From: Pedobacter sp. ok626
GTDB taxonomy: Bacteria > Bacteroidota > Bacteroidia > Sphingobacteriales > Sphingobacteriaceae
Direction: 5' to 3'
NCBI RefSeq assembly: GCF_900100435.1
Contig: NZ_FNEX01000001.1
Coordinates: 434,001 to 498,000 of the forward strand
DNA: 64,000 nt
The first letter of the stretch is position 1. Each line of letters begins with the position of its first letter. Made by a program: the position numbers and the translations under genes. The notes beneath the pieces were generated by a model. It had not been told where the DNA came from. It worked only from the letters and a program-made list of their open reading frames with translations, and searched no databases. Of this stretch, positions 17,512 through 25,951 are shown piece by piece.

Positions 17512-18222
17512 TTATACAGTTAATAGTTTGTCGGGGTTTGGAATGAAGTTGAGGAATGCCTGGAAGTTTGCTTTATATTTTTTCTTGTCTAGCTTAAAAT
17601 AAAATGCACCTTTTTTAGAACCGGATTTATCTTTCTCAGCAAGCTTGATCAGTAGCTTGGTTGCTGTTAATTTTCGGATAAAATTTCGGTTGTCTATTTG
17701 TGTATTGTATACATCCTCATATAAGTTTTGAAGTTGCGGAATGGTGAATTTTTTAGGTAAAAGTTCGAAAAGAATAGGGTGTAAGGCTGCTTTATACCTT
17801 ATTTTCTTTTTTGCCGCTTCCACCATTTCACCATGGTCAAAGATCAATTCAGGCGCATCTTTCAAGAGGAACCATTCGGCATGATACTGATCGCTGATCT
17901 GAGTTTCATATTTATGAATGTCGATCAATGCAAAATAAGTAACTGATAAAGTTCTTTCAATGGGATCCCTTAGCGGATCACCATATGCCTGGATTTGCTC
18001 CAGGTAAACGCCCTCAAGTCCGGTAAGCTGGGTAAGTACCCGGTTGGCTGCACCATCCAGACTCTCCTCGGGCCTAACAAAACCACCCATCAAACTCCAT
18101 TTATCCTTTTCCGGTTCAAAGCCTCGTTTAATGAGGAGTATCTTTAAATGCTCTCCATCAAATCCAAAAACAATGCAATCAACGGCAATTAAAAAACGAG
18201 TCTGATCAATATATTTTCTCAT
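17512..18222 (-). CDS. Nudix-domain transcriptional regulator of arabinose use (AraR-like)
   Basis: A 236-aa protein with an N-terminal Nudix fold (about residues 10-145) and a C-terminal winged-helix domain (about 155-225). The Nudix box is degenerate. After G-G-F-V-R-P-E-E-S the expected R-E-x-x-E-E-x-G reads R-V-L-T-Q-L-T-G, so the metal-binding glutamates are gone and hydrolysis is unlikely; the domain probably senses a ligand. This is the organisation known for NrtR-type regulators and for the Bacteroides AraR repressor next to arabinose genes. It is upstream of araBDA on the same strand and divergent from the mutarotase gene, with inverted repeats on both sides. Confidence 0.85.
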   Translation of the reverse strand: MRKYIDQTRFLIAVDCIVFGFDGEHLKILLIKRGFEPEKDKWSLMGGFVRPEESLDGAANRVLTQLTGLEGVYLEQIQAYGDPLRDPIERTLSVTYFALIDIHKYETQISDQYHAEWFLLKDAPELIFDHGEMVEAAKKKIRYKAALHPILFELLPKKFTIPQLQNLYEDVYNTQIDNRNFIRKLTATKLLIKLAEKDKSGSKKGAFYFKLDKKKYKANFQAFLNFIPNPDKLLTV

Positions 18223-18268
18223 TAGTTCTTTGGGCTAAATATCTATAGTTGTAAATGTATCATATTTT

Positions 18269-18301
18269 GAATATTAATAGTTGTTTTGACATTTAATATT
18301 C
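18269..18301. promoter_or_regulatory. Inverted repeat in the regulator-mutarotase divergent region
   Basis: GAATATTAA and TTAATATTC are perfect 9-nt arms 15 nt apart. The repeat overlaps the spacer of the likely mutarotase promoter. It could be the operator by which the Nudix regulator controls both divergent transcripts. Confidence 0.45.
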
Positions 18302-18315
18302 TTTTTATACATTAG
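18284..18315 (+). promoter_or_regulatory. Bacteroidota-type promoter for the aldose 1-epimerase gene
   Basis: TTTTG (18284-18288), 19 nt, then TACATTAG (18308-18315): one mismatch from TAnnTTTG, at the preferred spacing, 30 nt before the ATG. The inverted repeat at 18269-18301 covers the -33 element and spacer, a position suited to repression. Confidence 0.5.
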
Positions 18316-18344
18316 TAATAAGATCAAATATATAAAAACGCATT

Positions 18345-19520
18345 ATGAACAAAAATTTCAAATCCATTTGTTTAATTTTTATTTCGGTATGGACATTAAG
18401 CGGTTGTAGCAATGGAAACAATCATCAATCTACCGGAAATGACTCTTTGGCTATTTCGACTGCCCATATACCAGATGTAAGCGGATTTAAGGCCAGCATA
18501 GCGGGGAAGGATGTTGAACTTTTTGTTTTAAAAAATAAAAATGGGGTCGAAGCTGCCATTACCAATTACGGCGGACGCGTAGTATCCTTATTGGTTCCGG
18601 ATAAGCATAATGCATTTAAAGACGTAGTTTTAGGTTACGATAGCTTGAAATCATATCAGAAAAAAGGAGAACCATTCTTTGGCGCATTAATCGGTCGTTA
18701 TGGAAATCGGATCGGGCAAGGAAAGTTTACTTTAGATGGCAGAACTTATCAATTGCAATTGAATGATGGAGTAAATACGCTTCATGGCGGATTTGATGGC
18801 TTTTTTGGTAAGGTTTGGGATGCTAAAAAAGTGACTAATCAAATTCTGGAATTGAGCTATTTGTCTAAAGATGGAGAAGCAGGCTACCCGGGTAATTTAA
18901 CGGTTAAGGTAACGTATGAATTAACCGACGATAACTCGCTTAAAATAAGCTATAACGCAACTACGGATAAGCATACCGTATTGAACTTAACTAATCATGC
19001 TTATTTTAATTTGAATGGAGCAGGCGATTCAACAATTACGGATCATTTGCTGTCAATTGATGCAGATACATATACCCCGGTTGATTCGACTTTAATCCCT
19101 ACAGGAAAGATTGAACAAGTTGCAGGAACACCATTTGATTTTAACAAACCGACCTTAATTGGTGCAAGGATCAATGATCAGAACGAACAACTGAAATTTG
19201 GAAAAGGTTACGACCATAATTTTGTACTTAGAAAAGGTAAAGGCTTGCAAAAAGTGGCTACAGTTGTGAGTGCTAAAACTGGTATCGTGATGGATGTTTT
19301 AACCGAAGAACCTGGATTACAATTTTACAGTGGGAATTTTTTAACTGGTGATGTGCATGATGGTAAAGGGGCTGTAAGTTACCCGCACCGTTCGGCATTC
19401 TGTTTAGAGACGCAACATTTCCCAGATTCACCTAATCAAGCTACGTTTCCAACGACGGAATTAAAACCTGGACAAGTATATAAAACGGTAACCGTTTATA
19501 AATTTAGCGTACAGAAATAA
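18345..19520 (+). CDS. Secreted lipoprotein aldose 1-epimerase (galactose mutarotase family)
   Basis: A 391-aa mutarotase with a lipoprotein signal (L-S-G-C, Cys at about residue 21), so it acts outside the cytoplasm. The GalM fold is clear: I-T-N-Y-G-G-R-V-V-S-L, I-G-R-Y-G-N-R-I, L-H-G-G-F-D-G-F. The catalytic His is probably in L-T-N-H-A-Y-F-N, and the catalytic Glu in F-C-L-E-T-Q-H-F-P-D-S-P-N. It interconverts alpha and beta anomers of sugars such as arabinose, galactose or xylose before import. Its position opposite the arabinose regulator suggests arabinose as one natural substrate (inference). Confidence 0.94.
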   Translation: MNKNFKSICLIFISVWTLSGCSNGNNHQSTGNDSLAISTAHIPDVSGFKASIAGKDVELFVLKNKNGVEAAITNYGGRVVSLLVPDKHNAFKDVVLGYDSLKSYQKKGEPFFGALIGRYGNRIGQGKFTLDGRTYQLQLNDGVNTLHGGFDGFFGKVWDAKKVTNQILELSYLSKDGEAGYPGNLTVKVTYELTDDNSLKISYNATTDKHTVLNLTNHAYFNLNGAGDSTITDHLLSIDADTYTPVDSTLIPTGKIEQVAGTPFDFNKPTLIGARINDQNEQLKFGKGYDHNFVLRKGKGLQKVATVVSAKTGIVMDVLTEEPGLQFYSGNFLTGDVHDGKGAVSYPHRSAFCLETQHFPDSPNQATFPTTELKPGQVYKTVTVYKFSVQK

Positions 19521-19538
19521 CGAATAGACGCTATTTAT

Positions 19539-19615
19539 ACAGGCTCTTTTTGTTTAGCGGTTTTAACTAATATGAAAGTAAAATCATATTTTTACGCTAA
19601 ACCAAATGAGCCTGT
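19539..19615 (+). promoter_or_regulatory. Three-tier nested inverted repeat immediately before the HTCS gene
   Basis: Three pairs of perfect arms are nested in 77 nt: ACAGGCTC/GAGCCTGT, GTTTAGCG/CGCTAAAC and ATATGA/TCATAT, separated by T/A-rich internal loops. The structure begins 19 nt after the mutarotase stop and ends 2 nt before the HTCS ATG. As RNA it could end the mutarotase transcript or mask the HTCS start; as DNA it could be a cruciform or a compound operator. Confidence 0.65.
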
Positions 19616-19617
19616 AA

Positions 19618-22600
19618 ATGTCGCCATCTTTTTTTTGGGTTAAACTGTCGCTGCTATTCATACTCCTGTACGGGTATGGGTCGGTTTTTGCCCAAAAAGA
19701 CAAGATAAGTTTTAAGCACCTGACTGTTGAAGATGGACTTTCCCAAAGTAGCGTACTGTCTATAGCGCAAGACAGCATGGGCTTCATGTGGTTTGGAACA
19801 AAAGACGGGTTAAATAAGTACAATACCAGAAATTTTGAGGTCTATAAACGCGAAAGAGGAAACAGCTCTTCATTAAGTAGCGGTCAGAATATCAATGCTT
19901 TGTTAACCGATACTAAAGGCAATCTTTGGGTTGGTACACAAAAGGGTCTGAATAAATATTTACCCGAAACTAATTCTTTTCAGCGCTATCAATATGATCC
20001 CAAACGGAAAAATAGCCTTAGCAATAATATTGTAAGGAGTATTTTTGAAGACAATAAAGGGCATATTTGGGTAGGAACAGATAGCGGATTAAATAAGTTA
20101 ATTGGCGGCAATAGTTTTGCCCGTTTTATGCCTGGTAATGAGCATATACCCGGCCTGGCAAATCAGCTGATTAAATCTGTTCATCAGGATCATCAAGGTG
20201 TAATGTGGATAGGCACCATTCAAGGGCTAACAAGGATGGAATTCAAAAATGGGAAATATCATTATCAATCTTATTTCCATAAGTCCGGTGATCCCGAGAG
20301 TCTTATTGATAACGATATAAGTGTGGTTTTTGAAGACCCAAAGCATAATCTCTGGGTGGGAACACATAATAATGGACTGGATTTACTGGATCGGGAAAAA
20401 GGAACTTTCAGGCATTTCGTAACAAAAAAGGGAGACCCCAATAGCATCAGCAGCAATGTGATCCGAAAAATTAAGACGGATCGAGATGGCCGGCTTTGGA
20501 TTTCAACTCTTCATGGCATAAACATTCTGGATCTGAATACTTTTAAGTTCACGATATTAAATCATAATCCAGAAGATCCTACAAGTTTAAATCATAATTC
20601 TATCTATGACATTGTAAAGGATGTCACCGGCTCGATGTGGGTAGGTACTTATTTTGGCGGCGTAAACTTTTATCACCCCAACGCCACACCATTTAGAGAA
20701 TATAAAACCAGTTTAGGCAAAAATGGGATCAGCAGCAATGTAGTCAGCTCGATAGTTGAGGATAAATACCACAATTTATGGGTGGGAACAGAGGCCGAGG
20801 GCCTAAATTATTTTGATCGAACAACAGGTAAGTTTATCAGTTTTAAACACGATTCAGAAAACAAAAATTCACTTAGTTCAAATTTGGTTAAAGCCATTTC
20901 AATTGATAAAAATGGAGAAGTTTGGATTGGCACCTATGAAGGTGGGCTAGATGTTTATTTGCCAGCTACAAGAAGCTTTAGGCATTACAAGCCAAATTAC
21001 ACTGACCCCAAAGCTTTAAATTCCAATCGTATTGTCTGTTTGCTCCACGATAGTAAAAACAGGCTTTGGATAGGTACACGAGCACAAGGTATTTTTATAT
21101 ATAACGAAAAGGAAAATAATTTTGCACCCTACAACAATCCTGGAAATCACCACGATTTAAAGTTTTTGAGGTATTTTTTTGAGGATTCTAAGAAAAACAT
21201 TTGGATCGCCACCAATTCCGGAACCTATATTCTTGATCCGGTAACCAATAAAATAAAAAGATTTAAGGTCGCCGACAATAGTACAAAATTTGATGATATC
21301 AACCTGATTCAGGAGGATTCAAGAGGGATAATTTGGTTGGGGAGTTATGATGCAGGATTAATTCGTTATCAGCCGGCAACTCGTAAAGTTCGTTTTTACA
21401 CCATGAAAAATGGATTACCCAGCAATGTTATCCTGGGGATTTTGGAAGATGAGGCTGGAAACTTGTGGATCAGTACAGACAATGGATTGGCTAAATTTGA
21501 CCGAAAAGCTTTCAAAACTTATACCGTTGAGGATGGATTGCCAGGTAATGTATTCAATTACAATTCATTCTATAAAGATACCCAGGGACAGCTTTACTTT
21601 GGTGGATACAATGGTTTAGTTAGTTTCTATCCTAATGAGATCAAAGAGAATAAAAAAATCCCAAAAGTTATTTTTACCCGGCTGAGGCTCTTTAATAAAA
21701 CGGTTACTATAGATGATGAAAGCAACTTGTTGAGCCGCAACATCAGTTTAACTAAGGAAATTACTTTTTCACATGCGCAGAATATTTTTAGCGTAGAGTT
21801 TGCAGTCCTTAACTATATCAAATCGGAGAAAAATAAATACGCCTATAAACTTGAGGGCCTGGATAAAGAATGGAATTATGTGACTACCCCAACTGCCACA
21901 TTCTACAATCTTCCATCAGGCACGTATAAATTATTGATCAAAGGATCAAATAATGATGGGGTTTGGAGCAATCAGTCAGAAGAAATGATCATCCACATTA
22001 AACCGCCATTTTGGAAAACCTGGTGGGCCTATCTCATTTATATCATTTTATTTTCTGCGGTCTTATTTCTTGTATTTAGGTTTCTATGGATTAGGGCTTT
22101 ATTGAGGAAGGAGCATGAGGTTTATCAAATGAAAATGGACTTCTTTACCAATGTTTCTCATGAGATTAGAACGCCTTTGACGTTGATTATCGGTCCCCTG
22201 GAGAATTTAATTAATGATACAAAAGAGTATCCTGGGATCAATCGTCGATTGCTTACCGTAAGAAAGAATGCCGGAAGGTTAACTCGTTTGGTAAATGAGT
22301 TGATGGATTTCAGAAAGCAAGAGGCCGGTAAATTGACTTTGAATGTTTCTCCGGAAAATATAGTAGAATTTGCTAAAGAGATCTATTTGTCCTTCCAGTA
22401 TCTGGCGATAAAACATCATATTGATTATCAGTTTAAAAGTAACGATGATGAGATAGAAGTCTATTTTGATTCGGAACAACTGGAAAAGGTGTTTTTTAAT
22501 TTATTATCAAATGCATTTAAGTTTACCCCTGAATATGGTATTATCAATTTATCGGTAAATCGGTTAGAAAATGGTTTTGTAGAAATAAAAGTTTGTGACA

Positions 22601-23706
22601 ATGGTAAAGGGATTCCTGAAGAAAGTAGAGAAAAATTGTTTACCAATTTTTACCAGGTAAAAGATCCACTTTCAAGAAACAGTGGGACCGGAATTGGGCT
22701 TGCTTTATCTAAAAAAATAGCCCGGTTACATCATGGTGATCTGATCCTTTTGCCAAGTGCAGCGCTTGCTGAAACAGATGTTCAAACCTGCTTTAGCTTA
22801 AAACTACGTACTGGAAGTAGTCATTTTAAAAAGAGCGAGCTCAGTCCGCAGTTTGTAAATGTGGAGAGTCCTGTGCTGTATCAGTTACCAGAGGAGTTTG
22901 AGGAAATAGCGGATCAGGACTTAGAGAAAGAGCAGCCTGCCGAAGATAGGATTACGATATTGATTGTTGAAGACAACCGCGAGATACGCGATTTTATTAA
23001 ACAGTCGTTAAAACACGCTTATCATATCATTGAAGCCGAGGATGGTCAACAGGGTACTCAGATTGCATTTGAAAAAATACCCGATATTATAGTGAGTGAC
23101 GTGATGATGCCTGTTATGGATGGACTTGAACTGTGCCGTGTACTTAAAACGGATCCACGTACCAGCCATATTCCTATTATTTTGTTAACTGCGCGATCTG
23201 GCAACATACATGAGGTGAGTGGTTTAAAGACTGGTGCAGAGGCTTATATCACCAAACCTTTTAGCATTGATGTGTTGCAGCTTAACATCAATAACCTGTT
23301 GACCCTGCAAAATAATATGCGCAGAAAGTTTAGTCAGCAGATTACGCTGCAGCCTTCCAATGTACTTATTGAATCTACTGACGAAGAGTTTTTAAACAAA
23401 ATCATGTCCATCATCGAGCATAACTTTAGTATTGACGAGTTCAATGTAAATGTGCTGGCTGCTGATGTAGGTATGAGTACTCCAATTCTGTATAAAAAGA
23501 TAAAGGCACTGACGGGTTTAACGGTTAATAATTTCATTAAATCAGTACGTTTAAAAAGAGCTGCGCAATTATTGAAACAACAGACCTATACTGTTTATGA
23601 AGTGGCTTATATGGTGGGTTTTAGTGATAGTAAATATTTCAGTAAAGAATTTACGAAACAATTTGGGCGCACGCCAAGCGATTATGCTGAAGAGGCCCAG
23701 GTATAG
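19618..23706 (+). CDS. Hybrid two-component system sensor/regulator (HTCS)
   Basis: A 1362-aa one-protein phosphorelay. A signal peptide ends G-S-V-F-A-Q (about residue 22). Fourteen reg_prop-type repeats (pattern D-x-x-G-x-x-W-x-G-T-x-x-G-L) follow, enough for two seven-bladed propellers, to about residue 680. A Y_Y_Y-type domain (about 740-795) and a membrane helix (about 804-826) come next. The histidine kinase has N-V-S-H-E-I-R-T-P-L with phospho-acceptor His 848, and HATPase motifs L-L-S-N-A-F-K-F and D-N-G-K-G-I-P. The receiver domain has phospho-acceptor Asp 1161 in S-D-V-M-M-P. An AraC-type HTH ends the protein (about 1263-1362). It senses an oligosaccharide in the periplasm and controls a nearby utilisation locus; the ligand is unknown, although the arabinose neighbourhood is suggestive. 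Confidence 0.97.
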   Translation: MSPSFFWVKLSLLFILLYGYGSVFAQKDKISFKHLTVEDGLSQSSVLSIAQDSMGFMWFGTKDGLNKYNTRNFEVYKRERGNSSSLSSGQNINALLTDTKGNLWVGTQKGLNKYLPETNSFQRYQYDPKRKNSLSNNIVRSIFEDNKGHIWVGTDSGLNKLIGGNSFARFMPGNEHIPGLANQLIKSVHQDHQGVMWIGTIQGLTRMEFKNGKYHYQSYFHKSGDPESLIDNDISVVFEDPKHNLWVGTHNNGLDLLDREKGTFRHFVTKKGDPNSISSNVIRKIKTDRDGRLWISTLHGINILDLNTFKFTILNHNPEDPTSLNHNSIYDIVKDVTGSMWVGTYFGGVNFYHPNATPFREYKTSLGKNGISSNVVSSIVEDKYHNLWVGTEAEGLNYFDRTTGKFISFKHDSENKNSLSSNLVKAISIDKNGEVWIGTYEGGLDVYLPATRSFRHYKPNYTDPKALNSNRIVCLLHDSKNRLWIGTRAQGIFIYNEKENNFAPYNNPGNHHDLKFLRYFFEDSKKNIWIATNSGTYILDPVTNKIKRFKVADNSTKFDDINLIQEDSRGIIWLGSYDAGLIRYQPATRKVRFYTMKNGLPSNVILGILEDEAGNLWISTDNGLAKFDRKAFKTYTVEDGLPGNVFNYNSFYKDTQGQLYFGGYNGLVSFYPNEIKENKKIPKVIFTRLRLFNKTVTIDDESNLLSRNISLTKEITFSHAQNIFSVEFAVLNYIKSEKNKYAYKLEGLDKEWNYVTTPTATFYNLPSGTYKLLIKGSNNDGVWSNQSEEMIIHIKPPFWKTWWAYLIYIILFSAVLFLVFRFLWIRALLRKEHEVYQMKMDFFTNVSHEIRTPLTLIIGPLENLINDTKEYPGINRRLLTVRKNAGRLTRLVNELMDFRKQEAGKLTLNVSPENIVEFAKEIYLSFQYLAIKHHIDYQFKSNDDEIEVYFDSEQLEKVFFNLLSNAFKFTPEYGIINLSVNRLENGFVEIKVCDNGKGIPEESREKLFTNFYQVKDPLSRNSGTGIGLALSKKIARLHHGDLILLPSAALAETDVQTCFSLKLRTGSSHFKKSELSPQFVNVESPVLYQLPEEFEEIADQDLEKEQPAEDRITILIVEDNREIRDFIKQSLKHAYHIIEAEDGQQGTQIAFEKIPDIIVSDVMMPVMDGLELCRVLKTDPRTSHIPIILLTARSGNIHEVSGLKTGAEAYITKPFSIDVLQLNINNLLTLQNNMRRKFSQQITLQPSNVLIESTDEEFLNKIMSIIEHNFSIDEFNVNVLAADVGMSTPILYKKIKALTGLTVNNFIKSVRLKRAAQLLKQQTYTVYEVAYMVGFSDSKYFSKEFTKQFGRTPSDYAEEAQV

Positions 23707-23792
23707 CCTGCCGATAGGATGTTAAAAAAGCTTAATGAAATGCCAATTGTTTAGCAAGCAGAAGGCTGTGTAATCTATTATATTTGATAGAT

Positions 23793-25001
23793 ATGCTAAC
23801 CAGATATAACACACCAATATTCATATTTATCTTCCTGTTTTTTGGGCTACCACGTATCAACGCCCAAATAAAAGGAACAATTTGGGATACAAACGAAATT
23901 TATAAGGTGCCAGACTATAAAACGCTAAGTACGGATTCGGCGATTGGCATAGTCTACCAGGGCTTGACTTATAAAGGTCAACCTAAAAATGTGTTTGCTT
24001 ATTATTCCAGTCCGGGTACATTAACTGGCGATAGATCAAAAGATAAAAACCTACCGGCAGTAGTATTGGTTCATGGTGGTGGCGGCACTGCATTTAAAGC
24101 TTGGGCAATTTTATGGGCTAAAAAGGGATATGCAGCTATAGCCATGGATTTACGGGGTAACGACGCTAAGAAACAACATATAGCTGGAGGCTTTGATGAG
24201 CCGGGATCATTAACCCCTTACTTTACCATTACACCCGATTTGAATGAACAATGGATGTACCAGGCGGTAGGAGATGCGATATTGGCGCATAACCTGATCA
24301 GAAGTTTTAAGGAAGTAGATAGCAATAGAACGGCGCTTACAGGCATTAGTTGGGGTGGGATCATTAGTTGTGCATTGGCTGGTATTGATAACCGCTTTAA
24401 AGCCGTTGTCCCAGTTTACGGTTGTGGCTATTTATTTCAAAGCAGTGCAATGCGTAAAGATTTAGATAAATTGAGTCCATCAGATAGAGCAACATGGATT
24501 AAACAATACGACCCTTCTCAGTATATTGGAAAAGCAAAAATGCCTGTTTTGTTTATAAATGGCACAAATGATGGGAATTTTTTTCTGGATAGCTATGCCA
24601 AGACTTATAAGGAGCTGAAAGATAAAACCCTTTCTATCAAAATTGGCCTGAAACATAACCACAGCTATGGTTGGGGCAATGAAGAGATTTATTATTTTAT
24701 AAATAGTTATCTGAATGGAACAGCTCCTTTAGCAAAACTTGATGCCATTAAAGTAAAAAAAGGAGCAATCAGCTCAAAATTTAAAGCGGAGATACCTATT
24801 GTTCAAGCTTATCTTAATTACACGAAGGATACCACTGCAGTGTTAAAAGACAGAAAATGGGAGCGTATGCCGGTAAAAATAACGGACAATAAGGTGTGGT
24901 TACAGACACTTCCTGATGGAATTACGATATGGTATTTATCGGTAATTGATAAAAGAGGACTACAGGTGTCGGCTGAATTGCAGTGGTCGGTTATCAATTA
25001 A
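23793..25001 (+). CDS. Secreted alpha/beta hydrolase, possible carbohydrate esterase
   Basis: A 402-aa exported hydrolase. ATG 23793 is preferred; an in-frame TTG lies at 23784. The signal peptide ends R-I-N-A-Q (about residue 25). The fold shows the oxyanion segment V-L-V-H-G-G-G-G, a GxSxG nucleophile elbow G-I-S-W-G-G, an acidic residue in F-I-N-G-T-N-D-G-N-F and a late His in L-K-H-N-H-S-Y-G-W-G. It resembles the dienelactone hydrolase/acetyl-xylan-esterase-like group. TATATTTG (23779-23786) matches the -7 consensus but sits so close to the ATG that the transcript would be almost leaderless. No -33 element was found. Deacetylation of plant glycans is possible; the substrate is not shown. 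Confidence 0.85.
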   Translation: MLTRYNTPIFIFIFLFFGLPRINAQIKGTIWDTNEIYKVPDYKTLSTDSAIGIVYQGLTYKGQPKNVFAYYSSPGTLTGDRSKDKNLPAVVLVHGGGGTAFKAWAILWAKKGYAAIAMDLRGNDAKKQHIAGGFDEPGSLTPYFTITPDLNEQWMYQAVGDAILAHNLIRSFKEVDSNRTALTGISWGGIISCALAGIDNRFKAVVPVYGCGYLFQSSAMRKDLDKLSPSDRATWIKQYDPSQYIGKAKMPVLFINGTNDGNFFLDSYAKTYKELKDKTLSIKIGLKHNHSYGWGNEEIYYFINSYLNGTAPLAKLDAIKVKKGAISSKFKAEIPIVQAYLNYTKDTTAVLKDRKWERMPVKITDNKVWLQTLPDGITIWYLSVIDKRGLQVSAELQWSVIN

Positions 25002-25029
25002 AATGCTTAATTTTTTTGTAACTTGAACT

Positions 25030-25602
25030 ATGTTATACAACCAGTTGAGCGATGAAGAATTAGCCGATCTTTTAAAGGCGGGAGATCGGGAAGCTTATAC
25101 TGTGATTTTTGATCGTTTTTATGGCTTATTATTCGTTCATGCCTGCAAGTTACTCCGTAACGAAGACGAAGCAAAAGATGTGGTTCAGGAACTGTTTGAA
25201 GTGCTTTGGACACGTCGGGAAGGCCTTTCATTTGAACAAAGCTTATCAGCTTATCTGTATGCATCAATAAGAAATCGAATCATTAATCGAATTTCACATC
25301 ATGAAGTAGAACATAAGTATATCAATTCTTTACGTGGATTTATAGATCGCGATACTTACTTTGCAGATTACAGGGTAAGAGAACACGAAATGAGGAAGAT
25401 GATTGAAGAGGAGATTTCTGCGCTACCCCCAAAAATGAGAGAGATTTTTGAATTGAGTAGAAGGGATTACTTTTCTCATAAAGAGATCGCTGAAAAATTG
25501 CAGATATCTGAACATACCGTACGTACCCACGTTAAAAAAGCTTTACGCATACTCAAGCCAAAATTAGGAATCATTGCCTATTTATTACTGTACTTCAATT
25601 AA
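25030..25602 (+). CDS. ECF RNA polymerase sigma factor, locus 2
   Basis: A 190-aa ECF sigma factor. Region 2 (about residues 10-80) contains D-V-V-Q-E-L-F-E-V-L-W and the helix Y-L-Y-A-S-I-R-N-R. Region 4 (about 125-180) has the HTH F-S-H-K-E-I-A-E-K-L-Q-I-S-E-H-T-V. It is closely related to the sigma factors of loci 1 and 3. The ATG is 28 nt after the esterase stop, so it might be read from the upstream promoter as well as its own. It is separated from its FecR by a 349-nt gap, far longer than in loci 1 and 3. Confidence 0.94.
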   Translation: MLYNQLSDEELADLLKAGDREAYTVIFDRFYGLLFVHACKLLRNEDEAKDVVQELFEVLWTRREGLSFEQSLSAYLYASIRNRIINRISHHEVEHKYINSLRGFIDRDTYFADYRVREHEMRKMIEEEISALPPKMREIFELSRRDYFSHKEIAEKLQISEHTVRTHVKKALRILKPKLGIIAYLLLYFN

Positions 25603-25667
25603 TTTCGCGCATTCGAGGGTATTAAAGTGTGTTGACTATCAATTAACGTTGTGCCTCGGCCTAAGAC

Positions 25668-25751
25668 AGGTATTTATATCATAAGTACATGATAGGTACA
25701 TACCAGGTACCTCATTGGTGTAGACACCTAGAAGGTACCTAGAAAGTACCT
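25668..25751. repeat. Inverted array of 11-nt repeats in the sigma-FecR gap, locus 2
   Basis: The left arm reads AAGTACATGAT, AGGTACATACC, AGGTACCTCAT, TGGTGT in 11-nt steps from 25683, with AGGTAT at 25668 before it. The right arm holds the same unit inverted: ACACCTAG, then AGAAGGTACCT (25730-25740) and AGAAAGTACCT (25741-25751). GGTGT-AG-ACACC forms the tip. An RNA or cruciform would be a stem with one similar unit per 11 bp. The rest of the 25603-25951 gap holds T-rich DNA and the motif at 25889-25920; no other gene was seen. Confidence 0.7.
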
Positions 25752-25888
25752 GTTAGTTATGAGCCCTGAACGAGCCATTTAAGGAGCCTTGCCGAAGCTA
25801 AATTTGATCAGTTGAGTATGTTGTTTAAGTTAAATGTTGTGTCTGTTTTGTAAACCAGCAAAAGTTTTTTTATTTTTTTTCAAAAGGA

Positions 25889-25920
25889 GTACCCTATACC
25901 CCCCAGCTTTCCTGTTATAA
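25889..25920 (+). promoter_or_regulatory. Bipartite motif before FecR, locus 2
   Basis: GTACCC, 18 nt, then TGTTATAA, ending 31 nt before the FecR ATG. The same arrangement (GTACCC-N18-TGTCTTAT) precedes the locus 3 FecR. It follows a long T-run. It could be a promoter read by the neighbouring ECF factor, or merely shared ancestry of the two loci. Confidence 0.35.
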
Positions 25921-25951
25921 TAGCATAAAGTTAAAATACCAAATATACTGT

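Noticed and set aside
23779..23786. TATATTTG as a firm promoter for the alpha/beta hydrolase
   Set aside because: Exact -7 match, but no -33 element at the right distance, and the implied start is nearly leaderless; mentioned only in the gene entry.
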